The notes beneath the pieces are model-generated. The model was not told the origin of the DNA. It saw only the letters and a list, made by a program, of their open reading frames with translations, and made no database searches. Position numbers and translations under genes: made by a program. This document shows positions 24,010 through 35,460 of a stretch of DNA of 64,000 nucleotides, one piece after another. The DNA comes from Isoetes taiwanensis (Eukaryota > Streptophyta > Lycopodiopsida > Isoetales > Isoetaceae): positions 15,794,386-15,858,385 of the forward strand of contig JAJEKV010000003.1 of assembly GCA_021234155.1 (NCBI GenBank). Direction: 5' to 3'. How positions within the stretch are numbered: position 1 is the stretch's first letter; each line of letters opens with the position of its first letter.

Positions 24010-25430
24010 GTAGTACATCTCCTAGGTCATAAAAGCAACCTGCATGTCCAAGAGGTCAATCATGCAATTAATGTGAACTATGTTTGGCATTAGACCATGA
24101 CAAACTTCCATATCTTTGAGATATTGGATGCCCTCTTCAACCAGGCCTGTACAAGTGAATGCAGTAAGAATAGCACTAAATGTCATTTCATTTGGCCTAA
24201 TGGCATTAGCTTGCATTTCCTGAAAACACTATGCAGCCAAGCCTGCAAAGCCACACTGGCAACTACGAGATCGAATTGCAACCTTGCCTCAATTATTTGC
24301 ACATGGATCCATCTTGCCTTTGTATGCATCTTGTCTTTCGCCAAGATATTCTTAAAATGCTCAAAATGTCACTTTGCCAGGAGGTATCCCACCTTGCTAC
24401 ATTGCCTCGAAGCATTCGAAAGCAAAGCATACTTGGCCATTCTGTCCATACCCTGCAATCATTGCATTCCATGAGACAACATCTCGATTCAACAAATTTT
24501 GAAAAGCTTTATGTGCTTGCTCCAAGCATCCACATTTAGCATACATATCAACAAGAACATTCCCGCAATCTTGTCAAGTAGGATCCCATTCTCGAATACT
24601 CACTCATGTATCGCCTACCCCTGTTTCTAAGGAACCCAAGATGCCATATGCTTTCAAGATCTTTGGAGAATGTAGCATTGCTAGGCTTTATGCCATCCCC
24701 GCTTCATTCTCTCAAAACAATTGAGGGTAACACAAACCTTGCCATCTTTCAAGATAACACGCAATTATTGCTCCCCGTGTCCTCATGTTCCAGCCTAGGT
24801 GTCCGTCGAAAATGCGGAGGCCACCTCCAAGTCCCCACATTTGGCATACATGTGAACCATGGCATTCGATACTACTACGCCGGTGAAACCCATTGTGGAG
24901 CACTGTTCATGAGCGCACGGCTCGCTTCTCTGAGAACCCATGTTTCCACATGCCTTTAATATGCTAGGCAATGTGAATACATATGGTTTTGTGCCTTCAA
25001 AGGACATTGAATTGTGAAATTGAAGAGTAATATCCATCTCACCAAATTTTGCATGTCTATCAATAACCATATTCCGTGTGTCTTGACTAGGTTTCTGACC
25101 TTCTTGAATGCTCGATTTGCATCAATTAAATTTCCATGAGAGGCAAATAGATGAATCAAGGGCTCAACTAAGAAGGCAACGAGTCTAGGTTAGAGTTAGC
25201 TAATAATGATGGTGACTTGCCTACAAATTGCCAAATCTCCATATCTTAAACATTCCTGGACCAAGCAATGAGCAAGATCTTTCTATATAGAAAAACCCTT
25301 ACCTTGTTGCTGATTATGTTCTGCAAACTGAAGGGCTTGATCAAATATTGAACGTCTACTGGCATCGTGGAAATGCGTAGCAGCAAAACCTGTAAGTGCT
25401 TTTAGTACTGAAGATTTAGTAACGGCGAAT
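24010..25430 (-). pseudogene. PPR protein (PLS type) pseudogene
   Basis: Plant PPR proteins bind organellar RNA through 31-36-residue helical repeats. On the minus strand from about 25,430 downward I see 'FDQALQFAEHNQQQGKGFSI', 'LIHLFASHGNLIDANRAF', 'HAKFGEMDITLQFHNSMSFE', 'GTKPYVFTLPSILKACGNMG' and 'VVVSNAMVHMYAKCGDLEVA'. After several frame changes come 'AKYALLSNASRQ'-like debris and finally 'MQANAIRPNEMTFSAILTAF' and 'TGLVEEGIQYLKDM' near 24,216-24,022. These are P, L and S motif signatures in the right order. At least six frame changes and stops interrupt it, and no DYW or E domain is seen. The phrasing is close to fern PPR proteins, which is an inference. Confidence 0.88.
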
Positions 25431-25479
25431 CAGCAAATTCAAGTTAAATTTGAGGCCTTGCCTAGACAATGCCTAAACA

Positions 25480-25898
25480 AATAATAGCACATGACAAAAA
25501 ATACAACCTTCAACACATAAAAATGCTTACAGTTAAACTCTTATGGCCGTTTGCAACATGCAAATGGTAAACAAGTCCATATTGGTACAGAAGAAAACGA
25601 ATATTCAGTATTATTTCCATAAACCTGCCTCTAAGGCCTGCATGATTCATATACTCTTGCTCTTCATCCCACCATGATTCCCAACTCCTTGATGCTGGAA
25701 CTCCTATGCCTCCCGGATTGTTGATCCATTTATTCCAATCATCCACAATCTTTTGCCACTCAAATCCGAATGGGTTGAACAAAAATGCGGCAAATAACCA
25801 GGTTGCAACCAAAAACCATATGGAAAAGGTAACCAAAATATATACAACAGAACCTTTTGCAGATGGGCTATAGACATTGTAAATAATTAACAGCATGA
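25480..25898 (-). pseudogene. Callose synthase fragment, copy 2 (deleted)
   Basis: The minus-strand frame at 25,898-25,531 reads 'WLFAAFLFNPFGFEWQKIVD', 'GGIGVPASRSWESWWDEEQE' and 'IRFLLYQYGLVYHLHVANGH', without the frameshifts of copy 1. A GTAAGCAT donor follows as in copy 1, but the next bases jump directly to sequence matching about 20,990-20,950 of copy 1. About 110 bp is therefore missing, including the exon that reads 'YGLFLLVVGAV'. The remaining C-terminal exons are absent, and PPR sequence begins within 60 bases. It is a truncated duplicate of the same gene region. Confidence 0.88.
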
Positions 25899-25923
25899 GC
25901 AGCTCTTCAAATTCTGCCTGTGA

Positions 25924-26225
25924 GCGAAAATAGAACTAATAGTATGGCTCTCCTCCTTGAGATGCTATGCTAGCCCTACAAAGTAACAATGCTGCATAAG
26001 ACTGATAGTATGACTCCCTTCAGATGCTATGCTACCCCCAAAAAAGTAAACAATGAATCCTTCAGAGAAATAAAAACAATGAATCAAATTACTTTTGTGG
26101 AGCGAAAATAGAACTAATAGTGTGACTCTCCTCCTAAAGATGCCATGCTCCCCCAACAAAGTAACAATGTTGCATAAGACTGATAGTATGACTCCCTTCA
26201 AATGCTATGCACCCCCCTACAAAGT
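25924..26225. repeat. ~178-bp tandem duplication
   Basis: Units start GCGAAAATAGAACTAATAG at 25,924 and 26,102. Each contains two sub-copies of a GATGC-ATGCT-CCC-CAAAGTAACAATG segment and the phrase GCATAAGACTGATAGTATGA. It lies directly beside callose copy 2. Confidence 0.8.
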
Positions 26226-27044
26226 ACTTGATCTTTGCTAGTGCTTGCTTGGTTTATGATGTATCAATTTGTTCTACTTTCCTCCCCTTGCATCTTAAAG
26301 CAATAGACTTGTGCCACATTCTCTCACGCATGTTTCAAGTCCTTTCAGCGACTTTACATCTCACAATTAGCATTCCAACCCGAGTTAAGCGAACCATTAT
26401 CGTTGCATCATCTTTGTGCTCCATCGACCAATAAGTGTAAGATCTTTCTCTAGGAAGGAATGGCTCTCAAAAATGGGTGCCACCAAGTCTTGGGTCCTCT
26501 GCTCTAGTGCCTCCGTGATACAATGTTGTGGACCGGGCGCAGATTGCAAATCTCCTCATCCCATAATATTAGAATGCTATCACTGAGAACAAACTTGCAA
26601 TCACTGAACCCCGCAGGACTATCACCTGGCTTGACCCTTAAGACTTTCATAAGATGCTCAACAGGATCTACCCCATTCCATGAAGAACCAGACCCTCATT
26701 TGAACATTCTTAATTTGCAGGAAAATGGATTTGTAATGCTCTACCACAAAAAAATTTGGCATCCCTTATGTGGTTTCCTTCCTCAAGAATGAATATCAAA
26801 TCATGCATTGGTTCTTGCAAGTTGCTGTTATGGGTGCCAGCGCTCAAAGTTCCAGCAGGAGAATTTCCCTTCCAAGCATGAGCCCTTAAATTTGGATGAA
26901 CAATTGTCATCTTTAGAATCCCGTCTCTCCAGCCTGACAAATCTCTTGCTCTAGACTTATCCAACACTCTCCATTCTGTCACCTCCTCGATTATGAAACA
27001 GGGCTAGCTTGCAATGAACGGGATATGGTAGAAAGTTACCCAGC
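26226..27044. other. No identified gene; unidentified minus-strand frame
   Basis: A minus-strand frame at 26,982-26,710 ('WRVLDKSRARDLSGWRDGI', 'KMTIVHPNLRAHAWKGN') has the composition of real coding sequence, but I do not recognise it. It lacks an ATG and is followed by several stops. It may be another captured exon. Confidence 0.3.
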
Positions 27045-27204
27045 TAGAACGTCTGTGATTCAGAACGCACCAGACCGCCAATTTACAGGAAACAGTCGGT
27101 TTGAAGCAGTCACAGAATATCCTAGGTGTATTCCAGCATATACCTAGGATATGCCATAAACCCCACATAAACAAGGGTTTGCCCCCCTAGGGGCAACCCA
27201 AAAA
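27045..27204. repeat. 155-bp dispersed direct repeat, right copy
   Basis: Same orientation and extent as the copy at 22,950. The inner CATATCCTAGG palindrome carries one mismatch, and the C and G runs near the end are longer. It ends 170 bp upstream of the INO80C start codon, so it lies in or near that gene's promoter. Confidence 0.85.
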
Positions 27205-27373
27205 TCCGAAAAACTCCATGTGTGCTGTGTTCTTTCTTTTTCGCTATGGCTCATAACATGAAACACAGAACCCACTTTATTTGGTTCAAACATGACCGTA
27301 GTTGATAAATAACGACCATCGAGCCGAGATGTACCTGTAATGAGAGATTCGAGGCGTAAGCTATTGCCGGAGA

Positions 27374-30300
27374 ATGAAAAGGAAGGCTGTTAACGAAGCT
27401 TGTGCATCCCCATCAACGCCGTCACCGGTACCATCGTCATGGAGCAGGGATGCTCTGCCAATGGGTGGGCATGCATCTGCTGCTTTGCAAGAGTTAGCTG
27501 AGACATCAGAAGCGTTGCTACCGGCTTTTCTTCCTTTCAAAAGGTCGCAATTACTGGAACGCTATCCTAAAGGGCAAGCCAGGGGCAGGCATTGGAAGCA
27601 TCTCAAGCAGATAATTCAAGCCGAGAACTTCCATCTTTATCCGCCTAATGAACCTAATTGTAAGCATTCTGCCTTCGTCAAAGCTGGGATGGGTATTTGT
27701 TACTAATTAATTTGGCTTCTAGACATTAATATCGAGGCTCCTCCTTCAATGTACCCTCCGAAGAAGTACTGTGATATCTCAGGCTTTGAGGTAAGTCATA
27801 CTACGTTGTTCTACTTAATTTATAATCGAACATGAGAGAATTTAGATTTTTAAATGCACTTCCTGGTCATTGAGCTAGAAAATAAAAGGAAAAAAGTCCT
27901 TTGTCATAAAGCCAGATAGTTGCGTCTACGTTGTTTCAGCAAGCAAACTGCACCTATGTTGGAGAAAAACACGTGTTCTCTGTAAAATCACTTCCAAATG
28001 CTATCTTACTGGCAGGAAAGTTGTAAGTTTACGCATCCAAATAGTGCATTACAACCACTTCAAAGTTGGAATAATCCTTACTGAACTTTCGTATTATGGC
28101 ATCTTTATTTTCTCGTTAGAAGCAACTTTATTTTAACTGTGATGGTATTTTATAATGTTATTGATGCCGGCGGCATGATTGGTGCCATCGAAGTAATATT
28201 CCTTTTCAATTAAAATAGGTCTAGCGGATTTTGTTACTTGAATGCTTTAGCATTTCTGTTGCCTGAAAATTTCTGCTTTACAGCCGAATTTAAATTTACC
28301 TCTATGCACTTGCGTGTGTACTGTTGGACACTGTGTAATGACTAATCAAGATGAAAGAGAACCGTCGAAGGAAAAATGATTAATCGTACATGGCGTAATG
28401 AGCCATGTTAGCATGATGACATGGATAATGCACCCACTCATCTAGGATACAAGTGTTCGTTTAAGTTTCATTATATTCTAACACATATGACTAACTTCCA
28501 CTTTCCTCAATGGCAGAACCCCTAGCAGAACTCATCTTCATTCCCACATTTCTGCACATGATAACTTAGCATTACCAATTGTGATTGGAAGCTTGATCAA
28601 GCTAATCAGTCAATTTCAATCTTGTGCCATAGAAAGGACCAAGCAAAGTTTGGTCATCATGCTTCCACTTTATTAAAAATCTGCATAGTGTTCTGAGTTT
28701 TGACACTAGTGATTATTTGACCTCAGCAGTGGAATGATTAATGCTGTACTGCAGCTAACATGTCTTATGCTTGTTTACGTTCTTGCAAGTTTTAGAACTG
28801 ATTCAACTTGAGCTGTTCCCATCTGACCTTAATAAGCATCTGTCCGTCAATTTCTTGCAATGTGCACATGTTTTACATGAACTTTAGAGTTCTTTGAAGA
28901 GCTTACAATGTCTCAATTCTCTTTATCTGCACTACAAGGGCTTTGAGATGGTCAAGAGCCTTGTCATCCGACTTCAGGACAATCTTCAGAGTCATTTTTG
29001 GAGAAGTTAGTCCCAAAGTTAGACCCATCTGAGACTAGGTTTCCTTCATTGATCCTCTCTATGCCCCATGATTAAATAAAATCTTTGAAATTTTCAATCA
29101 AGCTCTGCTTGTAACAATGCTTAAAACTTTGATGTAAGAACACAAAAACTGATCCAAACTCTCAGATTCTTGCGCTTTCAGAATTGCCAACCCAAGACCT
29201 CTAACCTACAACTGATCCTCAAGACAACTCTCTGGAAGCACCAGAACTCCTGAAATTTGACCAGCCTTTGGCACCTTCCAGAAAATAGGCTAGATCTTAC
29301 GGTCTTCTTCAAGTCTAACAAGCTAATCGGCATGCAGGCTTTTGAAATCCACAATCTGCGAGAAGATTATGTCTGACAATCTCTTCACTTTCACTCAAGA
29401 ATTCTTACAAATGGCACATCAGAGATGAGCCCAAATCTAATCAAGATGGAGGACGTAGGTAATCAAGAACGCCTAAGAACTTTCTCATTGAAATTTTTTG
29501 ATGTATAGTGGCACGAAGTGTTAGATAAAAAAAAAAGGAGGATTCCGAACTATTCCGTTAAATTCTTATCATCCTATTTACTCAAATATGCCACTAGGAT
29601 CCTAGTGTTCTTCCTGATTACTGAATGTTATACCTATTTTGTTCTGCACTAAATTGTTGTCGAAGATGCATTGTAAGTACAAACCCTTATGGAAAAGGAT
29701 GTCTTCCCATAGTGTCGAGGTTTTCCCGGAGTATAGGATCGACGTAGTCCAGAAGATCATCTACAGCCCAGAGGTTTTTAATTTTTTTGTTCAAGTTGAA
29801 GCTTCGATGGTAGCAGAAGTTCCCCTTTTGCAAAGCTCCAAGAGGAGTTTGGCTCCATTTGCTCATTTCCGCTTGAGTTGCTATGGCTGTCCCGGCACGC
29901 AAAGGTTTGCAACCTATGCAGGAGAAAAGTGGGTAATGCGACACCTTTAGCAGGTGAATATGAATTTCCAATCTGATAATCGGATCGGATGCTCCGAACA
30001 ATTCAAGAGTTTCAAAAATTACCATTTCCATCTCCATGTTGAGATTCAGATGATATGGATCGATCCATCGTGTCCTGAACCACAGAAGAGGATAGTGACT
30101 GTGTGTCATGAGTACCTGAGTATGACATTGGAGAAGATGACTTCCAAGTTTCAACTACAAAAGAAGATGGAATTGTTTTTTCAAAAATACTCTGATATTT
30201 TTTATTTTTCACATAAAGGAGATTAAGAGCAACACATTGTTTTTTTCAAAGAGGCTCATAATGGGCCATTTTTCCTTCGGAAGCACCCTTTTTAATATGC

Positions 30301-30957
30301 GTAGTGGCGTGTTCTTGCAAAACTTTGTGAAATAGCAATACAATTTTTCTTCTAGAAGTATGATAACGTTGCAATACAAATTTGCTTCTATCGTTGAAGT
30401 TCACTCATGGAAAAGCTATCTAGAGTAATATGAATGAATAAATTTGATTTCATGAGTGCCTTAGCCTTATGTGTTAATTGGAAAATCCAATCATAGCTTG
30501 CATCTGAATTATGTCCTTTCGAGCAACCTATGTATAAAAACTCTCTCATTTATTTCTCATCAAATTGACAAACATGACAACAAATGCGGTGCCTATGTGG
30601 CACTGCACTACCGTCTTGTAACATTTAAGAGTTTTAACAATTTCTGGTCCTGAAGTTTTCATAATTTTAGTTCATCTTTCCTTTTTATTTTGTTTGTATC
30701 CATTTCTGGCTCCAACAATCATTGTCACATAGAAAAGAAGGGTGCCGTCTTAGGTGTTCATGCATTTCTTTGCTTAAGTTTATCATTAAAGGTTCCTTTA
30801 TCTCTTTTAGTGGCTGTATTGGCAGGCTCCATACACTGACCCAAGAACAAGACTTCGTTATGCAAATGCGGATGTTTTCAAAAGAATCAGAACCCTCTCA
30901 GATGAACTTGTGCAAGGCTATTTATCTCTTCGAAATGCTGCAGTTGTACTGAAATGA
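27374..30957 (+). CDS. INO80C: INO80 complex subunit C (Ies6-like), three exons
   Basis: This is a subunit of the nuclear INO80 chromatin-remodelling complex. Coding exons are 27,374-27,659, 27,723-27,790 and 30,826-30,957; phases match, giving 161 residues. Exon 1 reads a low-complexity N-terminus and then '[20 protein letters not shown]' and '[20 protein letters not shown]'. Exon 2 reads '[20 protein letters not shown]'. Exon 3 reads '[20 protein letters not shown]' and '[16 protein letters not shown]' before the stop. Together exons 2 and 3 form the YL1 C-terminal domain that defines Ies6/INO80C, and the length is close to land-plant homologues. Junctions use GTAAGC/CTAG, GTAAGT and GGCAG. 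The ATG at 27,374 is the first in frame with no competing start seen. The second intron, 3.0 kb, holds unidentified sequence. The frame is intact, so this is probably a working gene. Confidence 0.93.
27791..30825 (+). other. Second intron of INO80C
   Basis: A three-kilobase intron with a GTAAGT donor and a GCAG acceptor. Frames of 100-155 codons occur at 29,639-30,226 on both strands but overlap each other and match nothing I know. A short A-run lies near 29,528. No transposon ends were identified. Confidence 0.7.
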
Positions 30958-31119
30958 TGCCGTGCGTTTCCAATACTAGGATCATTGTATCTATCTTGAG
31001 AGGTATTTTAATAGAACTCGGGGCAACCTTACCATTTACAATTTTCTAAGTTTGTTTGCAAATAATTCTGCGGAACACTATTCAGAAAGTTATTTTGTTC
31101 TCTTTCAATACCAGCTGGT

Positions 31120-31315
31120 CGGTTACTTGGAAGCATTTGGCAGCGTGTTTGTAGCTGCAGATTTTTTTTTTAAGTGAACAACAAGTTCCAAATTTAAAAT
31201 CTCTCCCCTGTACAAAATGTGAGCGCTCTAGGAAATAGAGAGATACAATGCATGAGTAAATAATACAGTGGTTAGCATCTCCTACTATAACATTTCTAAC
31301 ACCCCTCCATGTGAT
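31120..31315. repeat. LTR-like repeat, copy 1
   Basis: It shares GGAAGCATTT, GTGTTTGTAGCTGCAGATTT, ACAAGTTCCAAATT, AAATGTGAGCGC, CTAGGAAATAGAGAGA and the end TAACATTTCTAACAC-CCTCCATG with 31,910-32,165, in the same orientation. The TTTCTAACA end resembles the 3' end of a plant LTR. No internal retroelement domains lie between the copies, so they may be truncated solo remains. Confidence 0.6.
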
Positions 31316-31909
31316 GATGACTAGCTCGATCCATGAGCTGTGCTTCACCTTCATTTGAGGTACAGCAAGCAAAAAGAACAAACTTAACCATAGCATGGCC
31401 ACTGTTGCCACGAAATCTCCATCTTCATATTGAGCAATGCATAGCTCAAAAGTATGATAATCCTTGAAGAGTTGGCATGATATTTTCCTTCCCATTAACC
31501 ATTCTCTTTGCTTTTCATCATGATGAACATACACATGCAAATCCAAGTAGTTACGGTGGTAAAACAGCAAATGTACACCTGTTGGTTTGAGCTCCAGAAT
31601 TCTGTTTTAGAACAAAGTTGGAGCTGGTTTGAAGGAAGATAAAGATCCCTATAAGCTTAAGATGCATGAAGGAGAAGTAATACCTGATTTTCAGAATGTG
31701 GATGTCTATAACCGAGTGTCAGCATCCTGCTTGACCCATAACAGTAAATGAACGTGAGATATCCAAGTATTGGGCAAGTTATGTTTCTTGTCTAATCTTC
31801 CATCATGTGGACAGCATGAGCATTGCTACTAACCTTGGTTATGAAGGAAGAGAAATCATGTGTCATCATATCAGTTACAGTTTAAAAGTATGTACTCATC
31901 CAAGGTAAC

Positions 31910-32165
31910 TCCAACTGATGCTCCATAGGAAGCATTTCGCAACATGTTTGTAGCTGCAGATTTATTTATATATATGTGAAATAACAAGTTCCAAATTCCA
32001 AATTTTCCCTCTGTAGAAAATGTGAGCGCCCTAGGAAATAGAGAGACAAAATGCATGAAAGGTAAACTGTAGCAGCTCCTTTATATGGGAGATGCCACGT
32101 CATCAGATGATGACTAGTCAAGCCTAGTCATCAGGTCAAATCCTAACATTTCTAACACACCTCCA
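31910..32165. repeat. LTR-like repeat, copy 2
   Basis: Direct-repeat partner of 31,120-31,315, with an additional ~60 bp that contains the 9-bp inverted repeat GATGACTAG/CTAGTCATC (32,109-32,117 and 32,124-32,132). Like copy 1 it ends in CATTTCTAACAC. Confidence 0.6.
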
Positions 32166-32697
32166 TGAGCTAATGACTAGATTGATTCAAAATATGGCCA
32201 TTAGGCTAAATTTTGCATGCTAAGGGCAACATTGGATATGGTAAGTTGACAAAGAATGCCAACGAGAAAGCACCAATCTAGAAAGTGAAAAAATGCAGGT
32301 CGTTGTGAATGCTTCATCAGATGGCAGCAGTTTCATTTTGCTTACAATGTGGTGGTGTGGTGAGCACCAACGGGTAGACATGCATTTTGGTGTGACCAAT
32401 TATCTTTCTAAAAGTTTCAATTTAGCCGAACACAAAAGAGATGAAGCAAAAAACCTTAAAGAAGTTCATTTATGTTCAAACAATAACGCCAAATTGTATT
32501 GCAGTTGAAATAGCTGTTTATTTCTGTGACCTTCCCTTCAACATTGTACTTACAATTGTTTAGTAATATTGAGATCGTCTCGTTGACTACTAAATATTAT
32601 AGTTGGGAAGTGTCTTTTTTCCCCCTAAATATAAGTATTGATGAACGTCAAAGTGAGATTGTTTCATATCATGCAATTTATCACATACGTTGTAGTA

Positions 32698-33130
32698 GGA
32701 AAATTACCAAAATATCATATTAAAGTTTGCCAAAATTATCAAAATGCCACTGTATTTTGGGAAAGTTGGCAATAACGTTTTCTTAACGATCTGAATGCAA
32801 ATGTGCCCTTAGAGGAATTGTAGATTAAGCTGAGATTTTTCCAACAAGCATAAGATCATCTTGATTGGAGATAAAAATTTCAAGTTATAAGCTCTTGAGT
32901 TCTTCAGAATTTGAGAAATGAAAAATCTCATAACTTGAGATTGTGGTCTTAGAATTGAATGATCTTATGCTTCTTGGAAAAATCTCAACTTAAACTACAA
33001 TTCGTCTGAAGGGCACATTTGCATTCAGATCATTGGAAAAACGTTATTACTAATTTTTTCAAAATACCACTGGGTTTAGTAACATTTTGGTAATTTTGGC
33101 AAACTTTAATGGTATTTTGATAATTTTCCC
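32698..33130. mobile_element. Foldback (MITE-like) element with ~175-bp inverted arms
   Basis: The left arm starts GGAAAATTACCAAAATATCA and the right arm ends as its reverse complement, TGATAATTTTCCC. Matching continues inward through AAAGTTTGCCAAAATTA, AATAACGTTTT, GATCTGAATGCAAATGTGCC and GAGATTTTTCCAA to about 32,895 and 32,930. Arms are roughly 85% complementary by eye and only about 40 bp separates them. There is no coding capacity. This is the form of a non-autonomous foldback DNA transposon, and a transcript would form a long hairpin. Target-site duplications were not resolved. Confidence 0.88.
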
Positions 33131-33666
33131 AAAAAGCATTTAAGTTTATTGTTGTGTTAAATGTCTTACAGTCAAATAGCATGCTCCAAATGTTCATATC
33201 ATTAAAGTTCACACGCATTTCAAATATTCATATCACTAAAGTTCGCACGTGAAGCACTATTGGATATCATATATTAAAAAATAAGGTACACTTACAATGT
33301 TGCAAAATCTTATTAACTACACAAAATCATTGAGAAGAAAATCATATTAGCAATTTAAACCATGTCGTTATATGTTGCCGCTAAGTCAATATACTGAGGA
33401 AGATAGATATGATCAAATACATATCATACATTCTAAGTTGTTAGAAAAACTATCTGAAATGGTCATGTTTTAGTACCATGCAAAAAAATATGGTTAAAAT
33501 TAATAGTCATATTATTATTATCAACCTTTTTAATTTGGGATTTTCCGGTTTGGTGAGAAAGGGTTTTGGTTTTTTTTTAAGCATGATTTCCTAAGATTAT
33601 TGGCATTTATGTCGTCGGAAAATATTCCGGTGCTTCCAAAAATCGCTAGCAAATCTTTTGTGTGGT

Positions 33667-33810
33667 GGATCACGCCCTAGATGCAGTGGCTGAGGTTTGA
33701 TCACTTGATCCTACGATAATCTCTCGATCTTTATGGTTGGATCACGCCCTAGATGCAGTGGCTGAGGTTTGATCACTTGATCCTACGATAATCTCTCGAT
33801 CTTTATGGTT
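33667..33810. repeat. Exact 72-bp tandem duplication
   Basis: The unit starting GGATCACGCCCTAGATGCAG is present twice, back to back, with no difference that I can see. It is either very recent or an assembly artefact. Confidence 0.95.
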
Positions 33811-35460
33811 GAGAGTTAACACGGTTTTACGGCTATTCCTTCTCACTCTCACGGGAGCAAAGGACCAAGGCACAGTGATGGCAGAAGACGCGAACCTAGC
33901 TTCTTCTCCTGCGAACTCTGCTGCTGCTAGTGCTAGATGCTTGGGTGCTTTTGCCGACAAGAGCTCGAGCCAGCACATAGTGGAACTCGACTTTGAAGAA
34001 TGTGGATCTACCATGTATTTCTGTCATTCCTTTCCTCATGCAACCTTATTTTTGTTGAGAGGCCGATTTGATGCTACTCCAACCGCGAACCAATTTGGCC
34101 AATTTGGGTTCAAGAATCCTCTTTATATGAGGAATGGAGGTAATTTTTTTGTAACTTTCTTCATCGTAGCTTCTGCAAAATTCTTTGTTACTCTCTATTT
34201 ATGAAGTTTCAAAGCAAGATGATGCATTCGATTGCCAATTCTTATTCAAAAATTTTGTACTAATAAGGATGCAACAACAGGTTGCTGATGAGGCAGAGCA
34301 TCGGTTGAGAAACTCCGAGGTAAAAATACTGCCCTGCCTAGAAGTTCTGGCTTTCAATCCAGCCCTGATGTTTACGTTTTGGTGTCCAAAATACATATCT
34401 GAAAAGTTTTGACGTTAAAGGCTTCTTCATGTGCGCCTATGAATGTTCTCTATTATGGGCAGAAGATCTCACATGTGAGCAAATACCTCAGGAAGGCAAA
34501 CAGAAGGATGTTATTCAAACAGCACAGGCTTTTCAAACCACAGGCTTCCCATCCTCTTGCTGTGGTGCTTCAAATATAAGATGATGAGTGTATTGGAGGA
34601 TAATAAGTGCAAAGCTACTCTCTCTTAAGCTTGAATACATATAGGTGCTGAATGTTGTTTGTGTAGGCTTAGATATGACAGCAGATGCCAAGGGAAACCT
34701 ACTAGCAAATTTATTTCTGGAGGATACTGACGTGGAGTTGCCAAGGCAGATAAGATTTGCGCTGGCCTATTATTATCAGAATTAAGCCTTATCTTGGTCT
34801 ATTATTATCAGAATTAAACCTTAGCCATCCAGTTTAACTTATGGAAGTTTTGATATAGGCAGCAATTGAATGCAAGAACTTGCAGTTGGAGAGCCACACA
34901 TCATATTCTTATAAGTGGCTCAACATTTGGCAGGCATTAACATCTCTTCAGAGAAACCTCAGTCATGCAGGAACCTTTGTGTTCAAAGATAAATGAAGTT
35001 TCAAAGACAGTTTCAATATCATATGGTGGCTTAGCAATGTATCACCAAGAACATTATGTGTAGACAGTGATGTAGCAGCTCCGTGCAAGGAGAAAGAACA
35101 ACCGGCTTTAAGGTGTTATTTAGTTTATCTATTGGTTCTCCTGCTTCCAGACAAGACGGTCAATATGATGAATATAAGAGGGATTATGGCAAAAGTTTAG
35201 AGAAAATAATGGAATGATATACAGGGAAAAACTTCTATGCTTGAGAAAACTCAGTTTGCCATCTTTGAAGTTTACGACGGTTTCTTGAGCATCTCATACA
35301 CCATAAGTGTCATCTCAGTAACTGGAGTGAGGTAGAATGGTTTGAGAATTTGGTTGTTGTAAATGGAATTGAATCAAGAGCTGAGGATATTATTCTTCCT
35401 AAAAGAATGTTAAATATCCCATCCCAATAAAGACTGATGGTGCTGGCACAAATCTTCTTA
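33811..35460 (+). other. Unidentified exon-like pieces
   Basis: A 131-codon frame at 33,809-34,204 starts inside the 72-bp repeat and includes 'MAEDANLASSPANSAAASAR'. A short piece near 34,281-34,319 reads 'VADEAEHRLRNSE', flanked by ACAG and GTAAAA. Another near 34,667 reads 'LDMTADAKGNLLANLFLEDT', and 34,860-34,985 reads 'KWLNIWQALTSLQRNLSHAG'. The composition is protein-like and all are on the plus strand, but I could not join them in phase or name a family. A 35-bp tandem repeat of CTATTATTATCAGAATTAA lies near 34,765-34,825. Confidence 0.25.

Noticed and set aside
22950..27204. Calling the 155-bp pair the LTRs of one retrotransposon
   Set aside because: The interval contains only host-gene fragments with introns and simple repeats, no gag-pol, no visible primer-binding site and no matching target duplications.
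29639..30226. Frames of 90-155 codons inside the INO80C intron as nested genes
   Set aside because: Overlapping frames on both strands, no recognisable motif and no consistent coding signal.
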